This document shows, one piece after another, positions 1 through 5,819 of a DNA stretch of 12,860 nucleotides. Every line of letters starts with the position of its first letter. Within the stretch, counting starts at the first letter, position 1. The notes beneath the pieces are model-generated. The model did no database searches. It was not told where the DNA came from and saw only the letters and a list, made by a program, of their open reading frames with translations. Origin of the DNA: Ruminococcus callidus (GTDB lineage: Bacteria; Bacillota; Clostridia; Oscillospirales; Ruminococcaceae); assembly GCF_020709055.1 (NCBI RefSeq), contig NZ_JAJFCK010000055.1:1-12860 (forward strand), in the 5' to 3' direction. The translations under genes were made by a program, and so were the position numbers.

Positions 1-537
1 TTTTATTGGTATATTTCTATTATACCACATTGTCTAACAAAAGGGGAGCATTTCAATCTGAAGCCGGACAACATCTATCTCTATCCAGATCAGAACGCCC
101 TGCGGGCATGCCTTGCGGACTTCAATGTCTCCCGGGCAGTACAGATTCAAAAGGGAATGCGGGGGCTCACCCAGATCTCCTACAGCGGAACGGCAGCCTA
201 TGCGTCGCCGTATCTGAAAACACACAACGTGGCAGATCTCCCACGGGAGATTGCCCTGCGGCTGGACACCTACTCCCTCGGCGTCATCTGCTACACCATC
301 CTCAACAATCAGAAGATCTCTGTCGACTTGAACGGCAGACTGAAAGAGCCGCAGTACAGCCCCAGCAGGGAACTGTCGAAGCTGGTACTCGAGATGATGG
401 AGCCGGACCCCCACAGGGCACTGTCCATGGAGGAAGTGGTGCGGACGCTGTACAAAATCCTCCTGTCAGCACCCCGTCCGGCAAAGCCCCATCCGGCTGC
501 TGTCCCGGCCGGTTATGATTTCAGAGACAGACGGTAA
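1..537 (+). CDS. Ser/Thr protein kinase-like protein, C-terminal part (5' end outside window), probable pseudokinase
   Basis: The frame is open from the first base, so the start lies outside the window. The visible 178 residues cover the C-lobe of a eukaryotic-type Ser/Thr kinase. A catalytic-loop segment reads HFNLKPDN (expected HRDLKPEN), followed by LADFNVSRA in place of DFG, GTAAYASPYL in place of the APE segment, and DTYSLGVICYTILNN matching subdomain IX. The C-terminus aligns with the last kinase helices (EPDPHRALSMEEVV resembles the DP..R.s..E motif) and then a short Pro/Ala tail. No transmembrane or PASTA region follows. The catalytic Asp is Asn and the DFG Gly is Asn, so catalysis may be lost; this is inference. 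In actinobacteria and clostridia such kinases often lie beside FtsW and PBP genes, which fits the operon downstream. The first ~15 codons are AT-rich and do not look kinase-like, so the 5' part may be divergent or disrupted. Confidence 0.72.
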   Translation, partial: FYWYISIIPHCLTKGEHFNLKPDNIYLYPDQNALRACLADFNVSRAVQIQKGMRGLTQISYSGTAAYASPYLKTHNVADLPREIALRLDTYSLGVICYTILNNQKISVDLNGRLKEPQYSPSRELSKLVLEMMEPDPHRALSMEEVVRTLYKILLSAPRPAKPHPAAVPAGYDFRDRR

Positions 538-564
538 AAAGAAAAAGACAGAACCAAGACCACT

Positions 565-598
565 CAGGGACACCATGCACGGTGTCCCTGTTTCTTTT
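565..598 (+). terminator. Rho-independent terminator after the kinase-like gene
   Basis: A perfect 10-bp stem (CAGGGACACC / GGTGTCCCTG, 565-574 with 581-590) with a 6-nt loop is followed by TTTCTTTT. The stem is a variant of the GGACACGG palindrome seen four more times in the window, so a mobile palindrome may serve as terminator here. Confidence 0.8.
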
Positions 599-634
599 GG
601 GGTTAGCGCCTGTTCCGTTTTTTTGAACTTCCCG

Positions 635-663
635 CATTTTCCGGCACCTCGCCGTGGTATAAT
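635..663 (+). promoter_or_regulatory. Extended -10 promoter, module copy 1
   Basis: TATAAT at 658-663 is preceded by TGG, giving an extended -10 box. A weak CATTTT lies 17 bp upstream at 635-640. The surrounding ~45 bp, starting with a TTTTTTTGAAC run, recur almost unchanged at 1502-1556 and more loosely at 2540-2586. That conservation supports a real, duplicated promoter. Confidence 0.65.
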
Positions 664-686
664 AATAACAGAAACAATGGACTACC

Positions 687-711
687 GGAAATCCGCCCCA
701 AGCGGATTTCC
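687..711 (+). promoter_or_regulatory. Leader hairpin upstream of the ribosome binding site, copy 1
   Basis: A perfect 10-bp inverted repeat (GGAAATCCGC / GCGGATTTCC) with a 5-nt loop sits just upstream of the AAAGGAA ribosome binding site of the 735-1448 gene. The same hairpin with one mismatch occurs at 1777-1800 before the paralogue, so it is a conserved leader element. There is no T-tract, so it is not a terminator. It may affect mRNA stability or translation (inference). Confidence 0.6.
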
Positions 712-734
712 CCGCCAAAAGAAAGGAACTTTTT

Positions 735-1448
735 ATGAAAAACATCACAAATCTGCAAAAGGACACCGGGTACACTCCTGCAACTCAGGAGACGGACAGC
801 GAGCACGTGCTTTCCCCGCAGGATAAGCAATTGATCGAATTTCAATGCATTTATGATAGCATATTGCGGTGCATGCATTCCCCGCAGGATATGCAATTGA
901 TCGAACTCGCCAACGGCTTCTACCACTACAGACAGCAGGAAAATCTGGTAGAACAGACAGACAACAGCTATGCGGTTCCTATCGAGAAAATCCAGCGGAT
1001 CGAATTCACCAGTTATGCTATGGAACACGCCACCAGCCAGGAAAAAGCCGTCATCAGCCTGGATCCGGCATTCTTCGACAAGCTGAAAGACATCTATACG
1101 CAGGCATATATCCTGTACATGAACGGCATCGACAAGAAGGTCAAGCACCGTGAATGCGAGTATCTCAAGAAACTGTACTTCCGGAGTACGGAGGCTGCCA
1201 ATCGGCTTCGCACTGCTATGAAGGCCTGCGAGGAAACAGAAGATGCGCTCCGAAACAGCAGCGGCGGAAAGACGCTGATCGAATCCATTGTACTGTGCCG
1301 GCTCATGATCGCCAAGCTGGAAATGCGTATTCTGGAAAACGCTGATAACCTCGAACGCTATATTCGGGATTCCGGTGCGGAGGGAAGAGCCTGGTACGAG
1401 GCGCTGAAATCCATGGAAGAGGAGAGCGAAGAGATGCACGGCGAATAA
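735..1448 (+). CDS. Uncharacterised 237-aa helical protein, soluble paralogue of the 1825-2478 product
   Basis: I do not recognise the family. The start is set by AAAGGAA 7 nt upstream. From about residue 64 to the end it is clearly homologous to the product of 1825-2478: 43 of 67 positions are identical over the stretch beginning YRQ.ENLVEQ and ending QAYILYMNG, and both end IR.SGAEGRAWYEAL. The sequence is predicted mostly alpha-helical and charged, with no enzyme motif. Unlike its paralogue it has no N-terminal membrane segment. The first ~60 residues instead contain a 22-residue tandem duplication (SPQDKQLIE at 27-35, SPQDMQLIE at 49-57), mirrored by a 28-bp DNA repeat with one mismatch. 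It is a monocistronic module with its own promoter, leader hairpin and terminator, between a kinase-like gene and a SEDS/PBP operon. A link to envelope synthesis is inference from position only. Confidence 0.8.
   Translation: MKNITNLQKDTGYTPATQETDSEHVLSPQDKQLIEFQCIYDSILRCMHSPQDMQLIELANGFYHYRQQENLVEQTDNSYAVPIEKIQRIEFTSYAMEHATSQEKAVISLDPAFFDKLKDIYTQAYILYMNGIDKKVKHRECEYLKKLYFRSTEAANRLRTAMKACEETEDALRNSSGGKTLIESIVLCRLMIAKLEMRILENADNLERYIRDSGAEGRAWYEALKSMEEESEEMHGE
812..905 (+). repeat. Internal in-frame direct repeat (28 bp, 66-bp period)
   Basis: The 28 bases at 812-839 and 878-905 are identical except for one A/T difference. The 66-bp period is a multiple of three, so it duplicates 22 codons without shifting the frame. 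The intervening bases also carry an AATGCAT / ATGCATT inverted pair. Confidence 0.85.
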
Positions 1449-1464
1449 TTTTCCATACCCTCAG

Positions 1465-1508
1465 ACGGGCGGTATCCTCCTTACACGGAGGGCGCTGCCC
1501 GTTTTTTT
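1465..1508 (+). terminator. Rho-independent terminator, module copy 1
   Basis: A 16-bp stem with one mismatch and some G-U pairs (1465-1480 with 1487-1502) has a 6-nt loop and runs into seven T. The 3' arm GGAGGGCGCTGCCCGT is repeated exactly in the next terminator (2525-2540), although the 5' arm and loop differ. Confidence 0.85.
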
Positions 1509-1518
1509 GAACCTCCCG

Positions 1519-1547
1519 CATTTTCCCGCACCTCGCCGTGGTATACT
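1519..1547 (+). promoter_or_regulatory. Extended -10 promoter, module copy 2
   Basis: TATACT at 1542-1547 is preceded by TGG, with CATTTT 17 bp upstream. It is nearly identical to the promoter at 635-663 and directly follows the terminator T-run. It should drive the 60-residue peptide gene and the paralogue downstream. Confidence 0.65.
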
Positions 1548-1590
1548 AATCTCAGAAACAAAGGGACATACGAAAGGAGGTGCAGACCAT

Positions 1591-1773
1591 ATGAAAAGAC
1601 TGCTTTGTTTCGTCAGCGCCGTTGTCCTTGCCGGATACGGCTGGTGCTACTACGAAAAGGAGGGAATCCACGCTGATGCGATTCCCACGCCCCACGAATA
1701 CCGTGTATTCGTACAGGAAAAGACCGCTTCCGCTGTGGAGCTGGTCACGGAAATCATTCAGGCAATGGACTAA
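1591..1773 (+). CDS. Small 60-aa exported or membrane-anchored peptide
   Basis: The start is ATG at 1591, 10 nt after a perfect AAAGGAGG (1573-1580). The product begins MKRLLCFVSAVVLAGYGWCYY, a short positive N-terminus followed by a hydrophobic segment, so a signal anchor or signal peptide is likely. The remaining ~40 residues are polar, with no known domain. Its TAA stop abuts the leader hairpin and ribosome binding site of the 1825-2478 gene, so the two should be co-transcribed. The equivalent stretch is missing in the first module: the bases after that promoter (AGAAACAATGGACTA) read as the promoter side of this copy fused to the last codons of this gene. Function unknown. Confidence 0.7.
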   Translation: MKRLLCFVSAVVLAGYGWCYYEKEGIHADAIPTPHEYRVFVQEKTASAVELVTEIIQAMD

Positions 1774-1776
1774 ACC

Positions 1777-1800
1777 GGAAATCCGCACAAGCGGATCTCC
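1777..1800 (+). promoter_or_regulatory. Leader hairpin upstream of the ribosome binding site, copy 2
   Basis: GGAAATCCGC pairs with GCGGATCTCC around a 4-nt loop with one mismatch. It lies between the stop codon of the 60-residue gene and AAAGGAAA, and corresponds to the perfect hairpin at 687-711. Confidence 0.55.
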
Positions 1801-1824
1801 CGCCAAAAAGAAAGGAAAATTTTT

Positions 1825-2478
1825 ATGAAAACAATCGTTCTCATTGTCATCGGTCTGCTGGTCATCACGCTGCTGATTCTGGCGTTTTGCAAGAAAAAGA
1901 CCAAAACGGACACGGAGCTGCATCCGGTAACCGCATACAATCCCACAAGCCGGGAGTATGACTACAGACAGCGGGAAAACCTGGTGGAACAGAGCGACAC
2001 CAAATACACCGTCCCCACGCAGGAAGTACAGCAGATCGAAGTGACCCGTTACGCTGTGGAGCACGCCTCAAGCCGGGCAAAGGCGGTCATCCGCATCAAT
2101 CAGGCGTTCTTCAACAAGTTGAAGAACACCTACGCACAGGCTTACATCCTGTACATGAACGGCAACGCTGCAAACGCCAAAAGCCGTAACTACCGGTACT
2201 TGAAGAGCCTCTACTACCGCAGTGTGGAGGCCGGCGCACGGCTCCACGCCGCCGAGAAGGAGTGCCAGCAGGCAGTGGCAGCGCTTCAGCGCAGCAGCAG
2301 CGGTGAAAGTGCGCTGATCAAGTCCGTCGGGCAGTGCCAGTCCATGATCGCTAAGCTGCGAATCAGCGTCTGGAACAACACCCACACGTTGAAGCTCTAC
2401 ATCCGCAATTCCGGTGCGGAGGGAAGAGCCTGGTACGAGGCTCTGGAAAAGAAGCATAAGGAAAAATACGGCAAGTAA
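1825..2478 (+). CDS. Uncharacterised 217-aa membrane-anchored helical protein, paralogue of the 735-1448 product
   Basis: I do not recognise the family. The start ATG follows AAAGGAAAA. Residues 4-21 form one strongly hydrophobic helix, followed by KKKTK, so the protein is probably a single-pass anchor with the rest on the cytoplasmic side by the positive-inside rule. From about residue 47 it aligns along its length with the 735-1448 product, sharing YRQ.ENLVEQ, FF.KLK, QAYILYMNG and the C-terminal SGAEGRAWYEAL. The DNA for that last motif is nearly identical in both copies, more so than the rest of the gene, which suggests recent duplication or gene conversion. It follows a 60-residue peptide gene and ends at its own terminator. 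The pair may be an anchored and a soluble version of one scaffold-like domain (inference). Confidence 0.82.
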   Translation: MKTIVLIVIGLLVITLLILAFCKKKTKTDTELHPVTAYNPTSREYDYRQRENLVEQSDTKYTVPTQEVQQIEVTRYAVEHASSRAKAVIRINQAFFNKLKNTYAQAYILYMNGNAANAKSRNYRYLKSLYYRSVEAGARLHAAEKECQQAVAALQRSSSGESALIKSVGQCQSMIAKLRISVWNNTHTLKLYIRNSGAEGRAWYEALEKKHKEKYGK

Positions 2479-2502
2479 TCCACCTGCCACAGATTCCCAC
2501 AG

Positions 2503-2546
2503 ACGGACGGTGTCCTCCATGTACGGAGGGCGCTGCCCGTTTTTTT
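2503..2546 (+). terminator. Rho-independent terminator, module copy 2
   Basis: A 16-bp stem with one mismatch (2503-2518 with 2525-2540), a 6-nt loop and a run of seven T. The 3' arm is identical to that of the terminator at 1465-1508. Confidence 0.85.
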
Positions 2547-2557
2547 GAACCCGCCGG

Positions 2558-2586
2558 ATTTTGGCGGCATTGCAGCGTAGTACAAT
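2558..2586 (+). promoter_or_regulatory. Diverged promoter, module copy 3, for the SEDS/PBP operon
   Basis: TACAAT at 2581-2586 lies at the same distance from the TTTTTTTGAAC run as the -10 boxes of copies 1 and 2, with ATTTTG at the -35 position. A vestigial AAAGGAGGT at 2594-2602 matches the Shine-Dalgarno of the 60-residue gene, but no start codon follows within range. Confidence 0.5.
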
Positions 2587-2618
2587 AGAGAGGAAAGGAG
2601 GTCACACCAAAACAACGA

Positions 2619-2689
2619 GCCGGCTGGCTCTCACAGCCAGACCAAAGGTCCGGCACAACAGCAACGGCAGCCCGCACACTGGGCTGCCG
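2619..2689 (+). promoter_or_regulatory. Structured leader of the SEDS/PBP operon
   Basis: Two hairpins lie in the ~130-nt untranslated leader. The first has an inner stem CTGGCT/AGCCAG (2624-2629 with 2635-2640) and an outer stem GCCGG/CCGGC (2619-2623 with 2650-2654). The second is a perfect 9-bp stem CGGCAGCCC/GGGCTGCCG (2665-2673 with 2681-2689). No T-run follows, so these are not terminators. I recognise no known riboswitch. Confidence 0.4.
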
Positions 2690-2717
2690 CAACAGAACGA
2701 AAGGAGAATCAACCAAC

Positions 2718-4004
2718 ATGCTTCACGGCAAACTTCAAAACGTCGCAGAGCAGAGAGCCCTCCTCTATGGACTCTCCGCCATTGGCGTGACGGTGCTGCT
2801 GTCGCTTCACACATTTGTGACATCGACCCTGTCTCACGTCCCCTCTGCGATGCTTGGCTTTCTGCTGAATACCTTGGCAGTCGTTCTGACTGTGGTATTC
2901 GCAGCGAAAAAACGAACCACCATGGCACTTCATAGTGCCGTCTTTACGGCTGTGCTGCTTCTGGGCAGCAATGCTACCGTTCTGATCTCCACGTACAACA
3001 TCGGCAGCGAGGTGGGCAATCTGGGGCTTTGGATGGGCATCAGATCCTGCGGAATGCTGCTTCTGGCAGCGGTCACATGGGTTGGAATCTCTCTTCTGGA
3101 GCGCTGGCAGGAGGACGGAAAACGGCTTCCGCTGCTGCTGCTCTGGGCGGCAGACATCGTATCCTGTCTGATGGCAATGTTCCTCTCCCGTGGCAACACC
3201 GCCTCCGTTTTTGGCATCCTCATCGGTCTGCCTATGGCAATTCTAGCGATTCTCACCATGGGCATAGGCTTTCAGGAGGACGGCACACGGAAAATCGTCA
3301 GCATCTCCCTGTGCGCACTGATCTGCCTGACCCTGGTGGTCAAACACGAGACCGGCATTCCGGCACTGCTGTATGCCGCTTTCTTTGTGTGGTACACCCT
3401 TTTCTATCCCCGCAGGAATCGCCATAAGAAGTGGATCGCCCTGCTCCTGGCGGCAGTTCCGGCAGGCGGTATCGGCATTCTGTGGCTGGCGAATCCGCGC
3501 TTTGAGAAGAGCGGCATCAGCTTTCTGGCAGACCTGGCGGGCAAATTTTCCATCCGTGCCGGCATGACCTATCAAATTGAGAGCGGTCTGAAGTCGCTGA
3601 CAAAGGCAGGGCTGTTCGGCAGCTACCGGGCAAGCCACATCCCTGAATGGCAGACGGACATGATTCTCGTGTCCGACACCCATTATCTTGGCTGGGGATT
3701 CCTCTTTTTGATGCTGCTGGTGACGCTGCTGTTTGTCATCTTTAGCAGCAGGGAGCTGATGAACGCCTCCTCGGAGCTGCACAACTACTTCCGCAGCATG
3801 GCGCTCTGTTTCGTGGGCGTGACCATGCTCTATAACCTGCTGGCAATCACCGGCATTCTGCCCATTCTTGGAGTACAGCCATTTTTCACCAGCAGTATCA
3901 GTCTTTCGTATCTGGGAGCCTCCGGCATTCTGCTGGGCTTCCTGACCTATGACGGGAACTGCATGGAGAGCCTCTGCACCCATTTCAAATTCGGAAGGAG
4001 ATAA
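2718..4004 (+). CDS. Divergent SEDS-family membrane protein (FtsW/RodA/SpoVE type)
   Basis: SEDS proteins polymerise peptidoglycan glycan strands from lipid II in the membrane, working with a class B PBP. This 428-residue protein has about ten hydrophobic segments. It carries the family's late motifs: TYQIESGLKSLTKAGLFGS (residues 284-302, like GYQ..qS..AiGsGGlfG), then PEWQTDMILVSDTHYLGWGF (309-328, like the PE..tDFifa..gEElG loop), and ITGILPILGVQPFF with SYLGASGILLG (377-407, like the TGilPvtGiPLPF..yGgss signature). The N-terminal half lacks the usual FQPSE-type motif, and the usual PDxG motif reads KHETG (209-213), so it is a divergent member. The start follows AAAGGAG. The stop is 6 nt before the PBP start, and the PBP ribosome binding site lies inside this gene's end, so translation is probably coupled. 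It is probably not the main FtsW or RodA. Confidence 0.85.
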   Translation: MLHGKLQNVAEQRALLYGLSAIGVTVLLSLHTFVTSTLSHVPSAMLGFLLNTLAVVLTVVFAAKKRTTMALHSAVFTAVLLLGSNATVLISTYNIGSEVGNLGLWMGIRSCGMLLLAAVTWVGISLLERWQEDGKRLPLLLLWAADIVSCLMAMFLSRGNTASVFGILIGLPMAILAILTMGIGFQEDGTRKIVSISLCALICLTLVVKHETGIPALLYAAFFVWYTLFYPRRNRHKKWIALLLAAVPAGGIGILWLANPRFEKSGISFLADLAGKFSIRAGMTYQIESGLKSLTKAGLFGSYRASHIPEWQTDMILVSDTHYLGWGFLFLMLLVTLLFVIFSSRELMNASSELHNYFRSMALCFVGVTMLYNLLAITGILPILGVQPFFTSSISLSYLGASGILLGFLTYDGNCMESLCTHFKFGRR

Positions 4005-4010
4005 GATACC

Positions 4011-5468
4011 ATGAGATATGCCAAGAGAAACCTCCGCATTGTGGGAATCGGAACCGCCGTTCTCCTTTCCGCCGCAGTGATATCGCTGTCCAGCCATATC
4101 AAGAGCCTCCGCCCGGTCATTCAGGCGGAGGAGCAGAACGGTTCGGCGCTGGAGGCAGTGCTGGGAAACGACATCCTACCAAATACCGCCTACGACTGGG
4201 GCAGTGTGTACACCCTGAACGACGGCACAGACATCGCCCAGAAGTACGTCAACGAGGAGAGCGGCTTCACCGTCTATGGCGGTGCGGAGGGCTATCAGGT
4301 GCTGGGTTCGGACACCGGCGGCGGACTGGTGCAGGGGATGGGGAACATCCTGCTGTCCAGCGTTGCCAAGGCGAACCGGCTCGCCCGGACAGGGGACAGC
4401 ATCGTCACCACGCTGCACAACAATGCCATGGCAGCGGCAAACGAGGCGCTTGCGGAGTACGGCGACGATGTACAGGCGGGCATCTGCGTCGTCCTGCGGG
4501 ATGGTGCGGTGCTGGTGGATGCCGGTAACAATATCCTCAGCTCGCCGGCAGATGTCTACCTGGGCATCACCGAGCAGACGGACAGCTTCGTGAACTACAA
4601 CGCCAGCGCCATGGCAAAGGGCAGCGTTTTCAAAGCCATCACCGCAAGAACACTGCTGGAGTATGACGGCGACCTGCCCGAGGACTACTCCCTGTACAAC
4701 GACAGCTTCGAGGATCTGTCCGCCATCACCCTGAACAACGGCAAGACCATTCAGAACTGGGATTACAACATAGCAAGGGACTACGGCAACGATCTGGAGA
4801 ACGGACAGTACAGCCGGCTGGTAAGCCTGTCCGAGGCGCTGCAATTCAGCTCCAACACCTACTTCGTCCGCCATGCCCTCCAGCTGCCGGACTGCTACAA
4901 CAAGCTCCGCTCGCTGTTCGGGCTGGACAAGTCCCTCACCACGGAGATCAACTCATTAGACGGCATCGAAACCGCAGACGAGCGCCAGCCCTATCTGTAC
5001 TTCGGACAGGATGCGTATTTGTCCAGCATCCGGCTCTGCCAGCTCTACAACTACGCATTCTCCGGAGAGTTCTACGTTCCGTTCTATATTGCCAGCGTCA
5101 TTCAACCGGACGGAGAGAAGATCTACACAGCCGACCCCCAGCCAAAGGAAGCGTACCGCATGGACATCACGCCGGAGGATGACATTCTGGCGGGCGGTCT
5201 GGCGGACTGCTTTGATGCTTACACCAACGGCAAATACACGGCGCTGTCCGGCTCCGGCAGGATCCTGTGCAAATCCGGAACGGCAGAGCTGGACGACGAA
5301 AACGGCCGCGAGAACCGCACCATGATGATGACCATCCTCAGCGAGGACCGGACACAGGTGCTGGCGAGCTGCTGTATGATCGTGTGCAGCGCTCCGAAGG
5401 ACAGCGTCTACAACAATGTCATGATCGAGAAGCTGCTGCAAGTGGCTTCCGCAGCGGGGATTTTATAA
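4011..5468 (+). CDS. Penicillin-binding protein, class B-type transpeptidase (PbpA-like)
   Basis: It is predicted to cross-link peptidoglycan stem peptides outside the membrane as partner of the SEDS protein encoded just upstream. The 485-residue protein has an N-terminal signal anchor (residues 8-28), then a short region, then a full transpeptidase domain with all three active-site motifs. These are SVFK (Ser205-Lys208, within KGSVFKAI, cf. PGStFK), SSN (280-282, SxN) and KSGT (421-424, KTG type). A segment like the usual GDSI.TTL.....A...AL linker (128-148) precedes the domain. The length and short N-terminal module resemble PbpA of actinobacteria rather than long PBP2 or FtsI. The start is supported by GGAAGGAG overlapping the preceding stop codon. 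The Cys-rich run SCCMIVCS near the end is unusual. All catalytic residues are present, so it should be active. Confidence 0.92.
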   Translation: MRYAKRNLRIVGIGTAVLLSAAVISLSSHIKSLRPVIQAEEQNGSALEAVLGNDILPNTAYDWGSVYTLNDGTDIAQKYVNEESGFTVYGGAEGYQVLGSDTGGGLVQGMGNILLSSVAKANRLARTGDSIVTTLHNNAMAAANEALAEYGDDVQAGICVVLRDGAVLVDAGNNILSSPADVYLGITEQTDSFVNYNASAMAKGSVFKAITARTLLEYDGDLPEDYSLYNDSFEDLSAITLNNGKTIQNWDYNIARDYGNDLENGQYSRLVSLSEALQFSSNTYFVRHALQLPDCYNKLRSLFGLDKSLTTEINSLDGIETADERQPYLYFGQDAYLSSIRLCQLYNYAFSGEFYVPFYIASVIQPDGEKIYTADPQPKEAYRMDITPEDDILAGGLADCFDAYTNGKYTALSGSGRILCKSGTAELDDENGRENRTMMMTILSEDRTQVLASCCMIVCSAPKDSVYNNVMIEKLLQVASAAGIL

Positions 5469-5487
5469 GAGAAAGGAGAACTTTACC

Positions 5488-5703
5488 ATGACCAAAAAGA
5501 AACTGGCAGGCATTTTGATCTGCATTGCAATTGCACTCCTGGGAATGCTGCTGCTTCTCATGCAGAAGCACAGCAGCGACAGCGCCAAGCAGCCGGCGGA
5601 CAAGGGCAGCTACAGCTACTACTACGCCGAGCCGGACGCTGCCAATGCGGAGTCCACCACGGAGGCGGATGACGCCATTCCCTTTTACCAGAATGTCAAA
5701 TAA
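5488..5703 (+). CDS. Small 71-aa single-pass membrane protein
   Basis: The start follows GAAAGGAG at 8 nt spacing, 19 nt after the PBP stop, so it is the last gene of the SEDS/PBP operon. The sequence is KKK, a hydrophobic helix (about residues 7-25, rich in Leu, Ile and Ala), then a polar tail rich in Ser, Ala, Asp and Tyr (SYSYYYAEPD). One transmembrane helix with a mostly acidic C-terminal tail is predicted. There is no recognised domain. Small proteins of this kind can be accessory subunits of SEDS/PBP machines, but that is inference from operon position. A strong terminator follows at once. Confidence 0.7.
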   Translation: MTKKKLAGILICIAIALLGMLLLLMQKHSSDSAKQPADKGSYSYYYAEPDAANAESTTEADDAIPFYQNVK

Positions 5704-5709
5704 AACAAA

Positions 5710-5763
5710 ACGGGTGGGTGCCTCTCCAGAAGTTCTGGGAGGGCATCCGCCCGTGTGTTTTTT
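5710..5763. terminator. Strong bidirectional terminator between converging units
   Basis: A long hairpin (stem from 5710 paired with the arm ending 5754, about 16 pairs with one mismatch) ends the SEDS/PBP operon with GTGTTTTTTC. On the minus strand the same hairpin is followed by TTTTGTTTT, so it can also stop the cysK/esterase transcript. Confidence 0.85.
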
Positions 5764-5772
5764 CAGATGGAA

Positions 5773-5788
5773 TGTTTCACGTGAAACA
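5773..5788. other. parS: parS chromosome-partitioning site 1 (ParB/Spo0J binding)
   Basis: TGTTTCACGTGAAACA is a perfect 16-bp palindrome matching the well-known bacterial parS consensus. ParB/Spo0J loads here and spreads, recruiting SMC and directing origin segregation. It is intergenic, between the terminator and the 3' end of the SGNH esterase gene. parS sites cluster around the replication origin, so this locus is probably in the origin-proximal part of the chromosome. Confidence 0.9.
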
Positions 5789-5819
5789 TGTTTGGGGGTT
5801 CGAACCCCTCAGTCAGCCG

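Noticed and set aside
603..1439. Minus-strand frame of 278 codons opposite the 735-1448 gene.
   Set aside because: It is a mirror of a gene that has a clear paralogue, start signal and terminator on the plus strand; no minus-strand ribosome binding site or homology.
3243..4097. Minus-strand frame of 284 codons opposite the SEDS gene.
   Set aside because: The plus strand encodes recognisable SEDS motifs; the minus frame is low-complexity, rich in His and Gln, as expected of an antisense shadow.
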